From assembly GCA_016720775.1 (NCBI GenBank), contig JADKJX010000003.1, positions 620,001 to 684,000 of the forward strand: a DNA stretch of 64,000 nt, given 5' to 3'. Within the stretch, counting starts at the first letter, position 1, and every line of letters begins with the position of its first letter. The position numbers were made by a program, and so were the translations under genes. Below the pieces are notes generated by a model, which had not been told where the DNA came from, searched no databases, and worked only from the letters and a program-made list of their open reading frames with translations. The DNA is from Chitinophagaceae bacterium. Lineage in GTDB: Bacteria; Bacteroidota; Bacteroidia; Chitinophagales; Chitinophagaceae. This document shows, piece by piece, positions 1 through 8,425 of this stretch.

Positions 1-1624
1 GCTGCCAGAGGCCTTCTTCGCCGGGCCGCATTACTTCCTGCATGGCCTGGAAGGTGAACCAAATCGAGGTAGGGTCTATAGGAATTTGTAATTGGGAATT
101 GGGTTTTTGATTCGCAGACTCTGCCCAATTCCTAATTCCTGATTCCTTGCTTATATAACGGGCGGAATGAAAATCCTCTGCCAACTGCTTGCCATGGTTC
201 CTCGTCTGGTGATTTAATGTTCTTGCCATGCTTGCATAAACTCCTGCAAGATCCCAGGGCGTTACTTCACAGCCGCCGAGGATCAGGCTCAATCCGTATG
301 TATCGGCACTGCGATTTAAGGTGCTGATGCCACATTGCTGAAGCGTTTCATAAAAGCGCTGGTATTTGTATTGTTGCAGCATTTTTACAGCCGGCACATT
401 AAGACTTCTTGATAAAGCCCTGTTTGCAGGTACAGCACCGTCATAGGTCAGGTCGAAATTTTTTGGAGAGTAACTTCCAATCTGCGTAGGTATGTCGGGA
501 ATGATGGAATTCGGTAAGATCAAACCATCGCTTAACATGGATGCATACAGAATTGGTTTTAATGCACTGCCCGGACTGCGTTGCGCTGCAATTACATCCA
601 CATCCGCTTCCATGTCTTTGTTCGAGGGGTCGCTGATGTTGCCAACATACGACAAAACATTTCCTGTTTCCACATCAAGCACTATGGCGCATGCATTATT
701 GATCCCGTTTCCTTTTAAGATAGATTGATGCTGCTGAATGATCCTTGCTACATTTTTCTGCAAGGCACCATCCAGTGTTGTTTTAATTTTTGTCTCCTGC
801 TTCCATGTTCTGTTGTCTTTTATAAAACGTTGTAAAAGGTGCGGTGCATTTTGCGGAAGCCGAAGCGGTTCATCGGGCAGCGGTTCCAGCTTGGCTAACT
901 CAGCCCCTTTCTTATCTATCTTTCCGGCCAGCATTAAATTATCAAGCAGCAGGTTTCTTTTTTTCAAGAGCACATCCCTGTTCTTCCCGGGATGCACGAG
1001 TGCCGGTGCATTAGGCAATACAGCAAGGGCAGCCATTTCGCCCCAGCTCAGTTTATCAGCGCTTCGGCCGTAATAACGCCAGGATGCAGCATCCAGTCCA
1101 ACGATGTTACTGCCGAATGGAGCATTACTTGCATACAGCGCCAGTATCTCTTTTTTGGAATAAGACATTTCAAGTCTGACAGCAAGAATGCTTTCTTTTA
1201 ATTTATTCCAGATGCTGCGCTTGTCATCTTTTTTTGAAAGCCGGATCACCTGCATGGTGATGGTGCTGCCGCCCTGTACAATGCCTTTGTTCTTTATGTT
1301 CTTTGTAATGGCTCTGGCAATCGCCATCGGGTCAACACCGGGATGTTTGAAGAAACGTTTGTCTTCAAAGGTGGTGATGCAGTCGATGAATTTCTGCGGC
1401 ACATTTTTGTTGTAAGGAAAACGCCATTGCCCGTCGGCAGCAATGGTTGCATTTAATAAGTTGCCGTCTTTGTCTTCTATAACATAAGAAGTTGGGGCAT
1501 GAAACAGTTTGTTGGGAAGTGAAAACCAGAACCATATCAATAAGCCCGCCAGCACAATCCAGCCTCCCCCTATCCCCCTCCGAAGGAGGGGGGGGAAGGA
1601 GAGTAAATTTTTAATTCGATGCAT
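1..1624 (-). CDS. pbpC: Penicillin-binding protein 1C (partial, 3' end outside window)
   Basis: Bifunctional peptidoglycan glycosyltransferase/transpeptidase anchored in the inner membrane. Numbered from the ATG at 1624-1622, a hydrophobic segment (about residues 21-36) is followed by the GT51 motifs EDKRFFKHPG (87-96, catalytic Glu) and QGGSTITMQ (117-125). The transpeptidase Ser-x-x-Lys lies in RSPGSALKP (about 350), and an SLN motif follows. The reading frame runs off the left edge, so the C-terminal part is not seen. It lies just downstream of an alpha-2-macroglobulin gene on the same strand, the usual bacterial A2M-PBP1C pairing. The start is uncertain. The first ~20 residues are encoded by a GC-rich repeat (FPPLLRRGIGGGW), and a second ATG at 1671-1669 behind a GGGGAGG sequence opens another frame that would join this one if the eight-base C tract (coding strand) changed length. 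About 22 codons (nt 81-146) are an in-frame inverted repeat. Confidence 0.9.
   Translation of the reverse strand, partial: MHRIKNLLSFPPLLRRGIGGGWIVLAGLLIWFWFSLPNKLFHAPTSYVIEDKDGNLLNATIAADGQWRFPYNKNVPQKFIDCITTFEDKRFFKHPGVDPMAIARAITKNIKNKGIVQGGSTITMQVIRLSKKDDKRSIWNKLKESILAVRLEMSYSKKEILALYASNAPFGSNIVGLDAASWRYYGRSADKLSWGEMAALAVLPNAPALVHPGKNRDVLLKKRNLLLDNLMLAGKIDKKGAELAKLEPLPDEPLRLPQNAPHLLQRFIKDNRTWKQETKIKTTLDGALQKNVARIIQQHQSILKGNGINNACAIVLDVETGNVLSYVGNISDPSNKDMEADVDVIAAQRSPGSALKPILYASMLSDGLILPNSIIPDIPTQIGSYSPKNFDLTYDGAVPANRALSRSLNVPAVKMLQQYKYQRFYETLQQCGISTLNRSADTYGLSLILGGCEVTPWDLAGVYASMARTLNHQTRNHGKQLAEDFHSARYISKESGIRNWAESANQKPNSQLQIPIDPTSIWFTFQAMQEVMRPGEEGLWQ
81..146. repeat. Inverted word repeat inside pbpC
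   Basis: An AATTGGG-type word occurs in tandem at 91-103 (attgggaattggg) and inverted at 124-136 (cccaattcctaat). Outer GGAAT/ATTCC ends lie at 81-85 and 142-146, and the centre is GCAG-ACT-CTGC. The span is 66 nt, exactly 22 codons, and is read in frame by pbpC as a Gln/Asn-rich stretch (GIRNWAESANQKPNSQLQ). It sits between the RYI segment and the conserved IWFTFQAM segment, where I expect only a variable linker. Confidence 0.75.
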
Positions 1625-1704
1625 CTTTTCTTTTTCAAAATCGCTTCAATCTTCGCTTTGATCTTTTCCATTTCCTCCCCTTTGGGGAGGATTAGGAGGG
1701 GCTT
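1561..1704. repeat. Pair of CCCCTCC/GGAGGGG inverted repeats at the A2M-pbpC junction
   Basis: Two GC-rich palindromic units flank an A-rich spacer. The left unit (1561-1596) has a ccccctccgaaggaggggg core with a run of eight G. The right unit contains the palindrome CCTCCCCTTTGGGGAGG (1674-1690). The right unit lies directly after the A2M stop and carries the only strong Shine-Dalgarno-like sequence near pbpC. The left unit is translated as part of the PbpC N-terminus. CCCCT/AGGGG palindromes of this style are common intergenic repeats in Bacteroidota. Confidence 0.7.
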
Positions 1705-3801
1705 TTATTGGTTAACTACTTCTACCCACTTGCCATTCACACCGGCGTTAATGCTGTTATCATACATCGCTTCACAGAAAGTGCCGGGTAAAAAGAAACG
1801 CCCTAAATAGGATGCATTCAACTGCACATAATAAGTAACCGTTTCATTTGCTTTGATGTTGAAATAAGTATATACCCGGTCATCCCGTACATCCTGGTAG
1901 CTGGATGAAGATGATTTGAAAGCGCCTTCGCCATCAAACATTCGTGCATTTAAGATCTCCCAGCCACTGGGGAATATCTGCGACAAAGCCATCTCGGAAT
2001 AATAACCACGTTTGCCGGGATTGGTGATCACGACCTTGGCAACAAAATCACTGCCCTGCGTAAGCTTGTTAATGTCGATCGCTTTTCCATCCTGCGATAT
2101 ATAGCTTACACTCATGTTCAATACAGACGGATTGTTATTCACTTTCAAACTATCACCTGCCAAAGGCTGGCCCTGTGTTATCAAACGAACGTAGAGTGTA
2201 TTACCTCCTTTGTTGGTGATGACTACATTGCTTCCGCCATTCTTGAACAGGATGGGCAATTGCCTGATGTAAGATGCGGAGTTGATGTCAACCGCTTTTC
2301 CATCCACCATTCCAGTGGCAATGATCTTGGTGCCGCTTGGATTTTTACCACAGTATTTTGCAATCGCAATTAAACTGTAGGCTGTTGTTTGTGTGCTGTA
2401 CCAGTAATCCTGCGAAAGTTTAGCACAGATGGTTCTCAACAATGATTCGGCCTGTGCTTTTCTTTTCATCAGTGTAAGTGTTTCCAATACCATGGCTTCA
2501 TCTCTTGTATCGGAACCGTAGGTATAACCCCAGGCCGTTCGTTGCGGGAATGAAGTTGCCAGCCCGCTGATAAGATCCAGTGCGGTGTTTTCTTGTCCGG
2601 CTAATGAATAAGCCGCAGCCAACCGCCATTTTGCTTCGGGGGATAAATATTTGAATTCTTTCAACCTGTTCATGGCGCCAAGTTCAGGTACTTTTGCCAG
2701 TGCCAATGTGTACAGGCGATAAGATTGAGACAGATCGCCGCCATAAAAATTTGTTGTTGATGGTACCCAGCTGTTGGCTTTGCCACGCTGGTAATTTTTC
2801 CATTGCTGCAACATATAATCACTCACCAGGTAACCATTGTTTTGTGCTTCCACTAAAAAATGCCCGGCATAGTTGCTGCCCCATTCATCGCTTTCGTATC
2901 CACCGGGCCAGTAACTGAAACCGCCATCGGGCCGTTGAAAATTCTGCAACTTGGAAATACCTGCTTTTACATTTTTACTTACCTGTGCTTTTTTATAATC
3001 ATCCAGGTCGGTGAGTTGATTCAATACCAATTGCGGAAATACTGATGAAGTGGTTTGTTCAATACAACCGTGTGGATATTCAATTAAGTAACTCAAGCGT
3101 TTTTGCAGGTTCATAGGAGGCACGCTGGAAATTTCCACCATGGCCGTACTTGTTGCAGCCACGCCGATGGGAGCGGCGGTTGTATTCCATTGCTGCCCCG
3201 GGGCCAATGTAATTTCTCTCACACTTGTTACCGGCGGATTGGGATTACGGATATCCAGTTCCACTTCATAGTCGGCTTTTTCACTACCCGAACTTGCGAT
3301 CAGTTTTACTTTTCCAATGCCAACATTTGGTTTTACTCTTACATCGAAATAAACCATCTGCTCACCGATCTGCGAAAAATTAATTGACTGTGCATTGCCG
3401 CCAACCACTTCGAGGAATGGATTTGACTGCAAAGAAATATTCACCTTCTTGATATTATTCTCCATTGCAAAAACGGTAACGGGGAGTTTTATGGTTTCAC
3501 CCGGGCCAAGCACCCTTGGCATGGTTGCCAGCATCATCAATGGCTTTTTTACCGCAACAGCTTTTTCTGTTGCGCCGTAACTGCCGCTGTGAGCAGCAAT
3601 GACCATCGCTCTTACCGAACCAATGTAAGAAGGCAGGGTGAAGGATTGTTTTTGCGTTTGATTTTTATTCAAATGAAATGGCCCGAGGAATTTTACTACC
3701 GGTTTGAAACGATTAGCCGTCTTCTGTTTTCCGCCCCCGGCTTCATTGTCACCACCAATGGTTAATATCCTTTCCAGGTCGCCGCCCCAGGCACCGATCA
3801 C
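1705..3801 (-). CDS. Alpha-2-macroglobulin family protein, C-terminal part (frameshifted)
   Basis: C-terminal ~700 residues of a bacterial alpha-2-macroglobulin, a large periplasmic protein that traps proteases through an internal thioester. The thioester motif GCIEQ is present (Cys246/Glu248/Gln249 of this fragment) within PHGCIEQTTSS, followed by the helical thioester domain and a C-terminal receptor-binding-like beta domain. The fragment has no start of its own: it begins at a GTG inside the conserved FDYVIGAWGG segment, which continues the family alignment of the upstream ORF in the -1 frame. Together the two parts give ~1,860 codons, about the usual family length. It directly precedes pbpC. 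Without the frameshift being bridged, the thioester would not be made on the lipoprotein, so either the protein is lost or the sequence carries a one-base error. Confidence 0.85.
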   Translation of the reverse strand: MIGAWGGDLERILTIGGDNEAGGGKQKTANRFKPVVKFLGPFHLNKNQTQKQSFTLPSYIGSVRAMVIAAHSGSYGATEKAVAVKKPLMMLATMPRVLGPGETIKLPVTVFAMENNIKKVNISLQSNPFLEVVGGNAQSINFSQIGEQMVYFDVRVKPNVGIGKVKLIASSGSEKADYEVELDIRNPNPPVTSVREITLAPGQQWNTTAAPIGVAATSTAMVEISSVPPMNLQKRLSYLIEYPHGCIEQTTSSVFPQLVLNQLTDLDDYKKAQVSKNVKAGISKLQNFQRPDGGFSYWPGGYESDEWGSNYAGHFLVEAQNNGYLVSDYMLQQWKNYQRGKANSWVPSTTNFYGGDLSQSYRLYTLALAKVPELGAMNRLKEFKYLSPEAKWRLAAAYSLAGQENTALDLISGLATSFPQRTAWGYTYGSDTRDEAMVLETLTLMKRKAQAESLLRTICAKLSQDYWYSTQTTAYSLIAIAKYCGKNPSGTKIIATGMVDGKAVDINSASYIRQLPILFKNGGSNVVITNKGGNTLYVRLITQGQPLAGDSLKVNNNPSVLNMSVSYISQDGKAIDINKLTQGSDFVAKVVITNPGKRGYYSEMALSQIFPSGWEILNARMFDGEGAFKSSSSSYQDVRDDRVYTYFNIKANETVTYYVQLNASYLGRFFLPGTFCEAMYDNSINAGVNGKWVEVVNQ

Positions 3802-3824
3802 GTAATCAAACAGGTCGAAACTTT

Positions 3825-6800
3825 TTACGCCAAGCGCTTCTCTTGCATAAAAAATGCATCATGCGGATTGGGCGTTTTAAACCTTGTAAGATCAAGCAAT
3901 CCCTCATCAACAATGGCTACCACATAGGTCATTTCTTTTCCACTCTTTTCGCTCACGCTGAATGACACATTCTGTTCCGGCCTGATGCTGTTTGCAATAT
4001 TTAATACAGGCTGGAGTAACGTATTTTTATCTTCCACAAAAATGGGAATGGATCCGTACATGCGGATGGGCAGGTCATTGATGGTTTGCGAATGCGGCTG
4101 CAGTAAACTTACTGTTGCATAAATATTCGGCGCCATACCTGCTTCGGCTTTAAACTTCACCTGTGTTTGCCCCTGGCTTGTTTCCTGCCAGAAAGATTTT
4201 AAAACCTTACTTCCGTTCTCCAGGCTTACTAACACCCGGCCGCCTTTGCTGCTGGGAATGGTCAATGAAATATCATCACCCACATTGTATTTTTCTTTGC
4301 TGGAAGTGAATGAGAGCATGGAAGCGGCGGTCTGGTCATCATTGCCCTCCCTGCTTTGCCAGCCGGGTTCATCAATGTAAAATGCAGAACCGGTGGTATG
4401 GCCGCTTTTCTTATCCTTCACTAAGATCAGGTAACGGCCCCATTCATTTTCTGATGTGCCGAATGTCCATTGGCCCCGGCCATTATTCAGCTTAACGGTT
4501 TCTGTCTTCAGCAGTTTGTTGTATTCATCCTGTGTAAAATTGCTGAGGTTATCGCCGTTGTCATCCCACCACCAGCGCCACTGGATGCGGTAGAACTGAA
4601 CTTCCACATCGTTGCTGCCGGCAATTAAATTTCCACGACTGTCAACATTCACGATCTGCATGGTATGATTTTTACCGGCCAGTAAAAAGTCGAATGGCTT
4701 TTCACCATCGGGTAATTTCATGCCCACATAACTTGCATACGGACTGTAAGGCAGGCTTACATTATCAATGCTGAAGCTTCCGCCCGGTTCAAAAACCTTT
4801 ACTACCATGTTTGCACTCAGCATGCCGGGCGCTGTTTCATCAATTTCAAAATCTGTTTTCAATGCGGCATTTCCTTCTGCATCCAGGGTGCCGTCGAAAA
4901 TGGTTTTGCTTTGTGTTGAATAATTGGAAGTTGGGTTATCAAAATCAAAGCCGGCAAATTTTGCAAAACTGGTTCCTCTTGAATAAAGTGATGCATCGAT
5001 CTTTGCTTTCAGATTTTTACCTACGGCACCAAAGAGCCATTTGGCATTGATGGTTCCGGCTGTTGCGTTTCCTTTGCCAAGAACGGCATCCTTACCAAAG
5101 TCGAGATTTATCTTCAGCCGGTTTGGCATCACCGTTTCTACCTTAATATTTTTTTCAAAACTGGCGCCGCCCACTTTTATTTTTGCCGTCCAGTTCCCGG
5201 TGGGTGAGGAAGCATCGGTACTTGTTTTAAAAATATAGAAGCCGTCTTCTGCATCAGTCTGCACCGCATGTTTAAATAATTGTCCCTGCGGCGTGAATAA
5301 ACTGAATTCAACCGGGTGATCTTTCGGCAGTTTTCCTTCTTTGTCTTCCACAATAAAATTCAGGTACATGGTATCGCCTGGGCGCCATACACCCCGTTCG
5401 CCAAAGATGAAACCCTTGATACCGTTCTTTACTTCTTCACCGCTTACGTCAAAGCGACTGAGCGGGAGAGAACTTCCATCGTCCAGTTTTAAATAACCCC
5501 GCTCATTTCCTTTTCGTGCAATTAATAAGAAGGGTTTTCTTTTCAGGTCGATCGTTGCAAAACCGTCATTGCCGCTTTTGATTGTACTGATGATCGTTTG
5601 CTGGTAATCCCTTACTTCTAATTCAACACCACTCATTGGCTCTGTGGTTAGAATATTACTTACAGCAACCATCATACTGTTGTTGCTGCCACGCTTTGCA
5701 GTGAGGCCGATATTGCTGGCAAGAATATTTCGTGTTGCCCAGCGGTCTTTATTGTAATACGATTTACTGGTGGGGTCATCCCTGCGGTCCCAACTGTAAC
5801 CAAACGGATAATACGTATCGTACCTGTCCCAGAAAGCATCGTCATCATCCACGCCATTGCCGGAATTATTATCGTAATCCCTGTAAGATTCTTCTTCCTC
5901 ATCAGCTGCTTTGCTGGCGGTATCGGTGGAGAGATACAAAGAATACTCGGGCCGGAAGCCGATGGTCACTTTATAAATAGCGCCCTGTTCGGTTTTTAAG
6001 AACTTGTCAATGTCTAAAGAGAAATGTTGTTTCTTATGCAGGTCAAGTGTTTTGTCATCATCTAGCCGCAATGTTTTTTGAACGATGGGTTTACCAACTC
6101 TTCTGAGTTCGTTATCACCACCCAATGTATTCTCCTGTAAAAACTGTGGTACGTTGCTTTCAAAAATTTTGATAATGCTGATATCAACGGCATTAAGGTT
6201 TATCGATTCAAAGGGTAATACAAGCCTTCCGCTGTTGGGCAAAATATTTCCCTTACCATGAATCTTTACCGAAGGAAGTTTATTCTCGAAATTAATGTTG
6301 GATGCAAATCCTTTATCAAGCACATCGCCCCAGGTATTCTTTACCCCGGCATTAATATTAACGGTATAGTTGCCATCCAGTTTGCCATTGCCAAAAACCT
6401 TTACTTCACTTCCGCTGATGGTGTAGGAAATATCAGATTGTCCACTGATCGTTATCAAGCCTTCGAGTTCCTGGCCAACAGCGATCAGGTCGCTGAACTG
6501 TATCGATGCATATTGTTGCGCTTCATTCATGGCCACCACGTCAAGCACTTTAAAATCGCCTGTGGCTGGTACTGCAACAGAGCGGTCGCCTTTTACATCT
6601 ATGTTCATCGGTTTGCCATCCCATTTCAGATCGATGTTGCTGACTGATTTCAGCCGGTCGATATTCTCAATAGTATAGCGATGTGATTTGGCAGCGTCGT
6701 TATGCTGCCAGCTTATTTTTAGTGCGGTATTGTTTTGAGAGACGGTCAAAAGTTTTTCCACCTGCTTGCCATCTTCTACATCGGCTGTTTCCAATTCGCC

Positions 6801-7301
6801 GCTGAAACTCATTTTGTTTTTTACGCCGGCACTTCGCAAGCCATCATCTGAAATTTTAAAAGAAGGTTTTACAGTTTTCATGCTGAAACGAAAATCGGAA
6901 TACTTGCCGGGCACTTTGGTTACCTTACCCAGTTTGAAACTTACTTCATACATCTCATCGGGTTTCAACCAGCTTTCGGGTTTGAATTCGATGGTTCTTG
7001 CATCGAGCCAGAATGCTTTTCCTTTTACCGACGGGGTAAAACTGAACAGCGATTCTTTCACTTCCTCGCCAACGGCATGCGTGGTATTGGCATCGGTTGC
7101 CAGTTTGATACGCACCGTAGATGTTTTTGAAATGGTGCCGGTTGTGTAGGCATCGATGTAACTGCTGAAGGCCGGATCTACTTCGATCCATTTGATCTTT
7201 TTGTTACAGGAAAAAAATGAAAAACCTGCTGTTACAAATAACAGGGCCCGTAAAAAAGCTGCTCCGAACTTTTTGTTCCGGGGTTCACGGTCGTGTTCCA
7301 T
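3825..7301 (-). CDS. Alpha-2-macroglobulin family lipoprotein, N-terminal part (frameshifted)
   Basis: N-terminal ~1,158 residues of the bacterial alpha-2-macroglobulin (MG/bait-region part). I start at the ATG at 7301-7299 because it places a lipoprotein signal directly at the N-terminus (hydrophobic LRALLFVTAGFSFFSC, Cys32). The longer frame to 7406 would put 35 residues before it. The chain carries repeated macroglobulin-type beta domains, including the RGVWRPGDTMYLNFIV segment typical of MG domains, and an acidic low-complexity insert (EEEESYRDYDNNSG). It ends at VDEGLLDLTRFKTPNPHDAFFMQEKRLA, where the family sequence should read on as AREALGVKSFDLFDYVIGA. That sequence exists in the -1 frame, and one extra T (coding strand) in the tract at 3849-3854 restores it. 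The predicted site is the periplasmic face of a membrane. Confidence 0.85.
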   Translation of the reverse strand: MEHDREPRNKKFGAAFLRALLFVTAGFSFFSCNKKIKWIEVDPAFSSYIDAYTTGTISKTSTVRIKLATDANTTHAVGEEVKESLFSFTPSVKGKAFWLDARTIEFKPESWLKPDEMYEVSFKLGKVTKVPGKYSDFRFSMKTVKPSFKISDDGLRSAGVKNKMSFSGELETADVEDGKQVEKLLTVSQNNTALKISWQHNDAAKSHRYTIENIDRLKSVSNIDLKWDGKPMNIDVKGDRSVAVPATGDFKVLDVVAMNEAQQYASIQFSDLIAVGQELEGLITISGQSDISYTISGSEVKVFGNGKLDGNYTVNINAGVKNTWGDVLDKGFASNINFENKLPSVKIHGKGNILPNSGRLVLPFESINLNAVDISIIKIFESNVPQFLQENTLGGDNELRRVGKPIVQKTLRLDDDKTLDLHKKQHFSLDIDKFLKTEQGAIYKVTIGFRPEYSLYLSTDTASKAADEEEESYRDYDNNSGNGVDDDDAFWDRYDTYYPFGYSWDRRDDPTSKSYYNKDRWATRNILASNIGLTAKRGSNNSMMVAVSNILTTEPMSGVELEVRDYQQTIISTIKSGNDGFATIDLKRKPFLLIARKGNERGYLKLDDGSSLPLSRFDVSGEEVKNGIKGFIFGERGVWRPGDTMYLNFIVEDKEGKLPKDHPVEFSLFTPQGQLFKHAVQTDAEDGFYIFKTSTDASSPTGNWTAKIKVGGASFEKNIKVETVMPNRLKINLDFGKDAVLGKGNATAGTINAKWLFGAVGKNLKAKIDASLYSRGTSFAKFAGFDFDNPTSNYSTQSKTIFDGTLDAEGNAALKTDFEIDETAPGMLSANMVVKVFEPGGSFSIDNVSLPYSPYASYVGMKLPDGEKPFDFLLAGKNHTMQIVNVDSRGNLIAGSNDVEVQFYRIQWRWWWDDNGDNLSNFTQDEYNKLLKTETVKLNNGRGQWTFGTSENEWGRYLILVKDKKSGHTTGSAFYIDEPGWQSREGNDDQTAASMLSFTSSKEKYNVGDDISLTIPSSKGGRVLVSLENGSKVLKSFWQETSQGQTQVKFKAEAGMAPNIYATVSLLQPHSQTINDLPIRMYGSIPIFVEDKNTLLQPVLNIANSIRPEQNVSFSVSEKSGKEMTYVVAIVDEGLLDLTRFKTPNPHDAFFMQEKRLA

Positions 7302-7457
7302 AAATTTGAAATTGTTTGTTGAAGTTGGGTTGACAATGGTGGAATCACCAATATCGGCATTTTTTATTTGCTGTGTAAATGTTGAGATAAAATTTGATTT
7401 CCACAATAGGTGGAGAAATCTCTTTTAGTTAAAAGATTTGTAAATCAAAAAACAGGG

Positions 7458-7850
7458 TCAGTTGATCTTTGTTGCCTGAACCTTATACGGATGGTTGGTT
7501 AAGGAAGAAGAAATTTCCTGGGTATAGGTGTCGGCGGCGGTCTCCAGGATCTTTACCCGTACTTCCATGCCGGATGGGATATCGATCTTGTTCTCATTGC
7601 GCAGAACCTTATCCAGCCTGAGTGTAAACGAACAGTTATCCTGCCAGCTTATGCGAAACCGCAGCATCAGTTTCAGCGATTCGCTGGATTCGGTCTGGTA
7701 CAAGCCTTTTCTTTCTGCAATGGTTATTACGCCCGCTTCTGTATCGGCCACCCGGAATTTGCCTTCCCTGAACCGGGAGCAGTCGGTGAGCTGGGCAAAA
7801 GCGACTGACGGCAAGATCAACAGAACGGATATGATTGCTTTTCTAAACAT
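7458..7850 (-). CDS. Small secreted protein of unknown function
   Basis: A 130-residue protein with a clear type I signal peptide (MFRKAIISVLLILPSVAFAQ, cleavage after Ala-Phe-Ala). The mature part has two cysteines (DCSRF and DNCSF) that could form a disulfide, and an alternating beta-strand pattern. I do not recognise a family. It lies upstream of the A2M gene on the same strand with ~150 nt between them, so co-transcription is possible but not shown. The predicted location is the periplasm. Confidence 0.7.
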   Translation of the reverse strand: MFRKAIISVLLILPSVAFAQLTDCSRFREGKFRVADTEAGVITIAERKGLYQTESSESLKLMLRFRISWQDNCSFTLRLDKVLRNENKIDIPSGMEVRVKILETAADTYTQEISSSLTNHPYKVQATKIN

Positions 7851-7934
7851 GCTATAAAATTATGAAGCGTTTACTGGATCTTTAAAGCCCATTGGGCCGG
7901 AATTTTGGTAAAATTACTTCAATGATTTAACCTC

Positions 7935-8027
7935 AGCTCCGTAGGAGCGATATTTTTAAATGCCGCTCCTACGGAGCTATGAAAAATGATAAATTCATTT
8001 TCTACCAAAATGTTGCCCCTACGGGGC
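7935..8027. repeat. CCGTAGG-type inverted repeats (two units)
   Basis: The first unit is a perfect 15-bp inverted repeat, AGCTCCGTAGGAGCG (7935-7949) against 7964-7978, with a 14-nt AT-rich loop. The second, 36 nt further on, is GCCCCTACGGGGC (8015-8027). Both share the CCgTAgGaGC/CCCTACGGGG theme. They fill most of the 211-nt gap between two minus-strand genes, where I see no ORF. They could end the lysA transcript, but there is no clean U tract. Confidence 0.75.
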
Positions 8028-8061
8028 TGGCAATGAGTTATACCGGTTATAAAAAGGCAGA

Positions 8062-8425
8062 TCAAAGAATCTGGTTTTTGAGCAGGTCCTCAAATTCATC
8101 CCTGCGCCTGACCAGTTTCGGCTTTCCGTCTTTCACCAGCACTTCGGCAGGTTTGTATCTAGAGTTGAAATTGCTGCTCATTTCAAAACCATAAGCGCCG
8201 GCATTTTTAAAGACCAGGTAGTCACCTTCCCGAACCTCGTTCAACTTTCGGTCCCAGGCAAAGGTATCGGTCTCGCAAATATTACCTACTACAGAATACT
8301 CTTTTTCCGGGCCGTTTGGATTACTAATGTTTTCGATCTTATGGTAGGCTTCGTAAAACATGGGGCGTATCAGGTGATTGAAGCCACTGTTGATACCGGC
8401 AAAAGTTGTTGCCGAGGTTTCTTTT
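8062..8425 (-). CDS. lysA: Diaminopimelate decarboxylase, C-terminal part (frameshifted)
   Basis: C-terminal ~120 residues of LysA in the frame after a one-base shift. It shows the family's ETSATTFAGINSGFNHLIRP segment, the substrate-binding NICETDTFAWDR motif (the Cys-Glu-x-x-Asp element at the dimer interface) and the KNAGAYGFEMSSNFN segment with the conserved Tyr near PLP. It continues the N-terminal ORF at the A4 (coding strand) tract at 8422-8425: AAT GTT ATC AAA GAA ACC would read NVIKET with one A fewer. The gene ends about 80 nt before the CCGTAGG repeats. Confidence 0.88.

Noticed and set aside
3845..3858. Canonical -1 programmed frameshift site (T TTT TTA) in the A2M gene
   Set aside because: The incoming frame reads TTT TTT ATG, so the heptamer is out of the required phase, and five other genes show the same kind of one-base homopolymer defect.
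7302..7406. N-terminal extension of the A2M gene to an ATG at 7406
   Set aside because: It would place 35 polar residues before the lipoprotein signal peptide; the ATG at 7301 gives a normal lipoprotein start.
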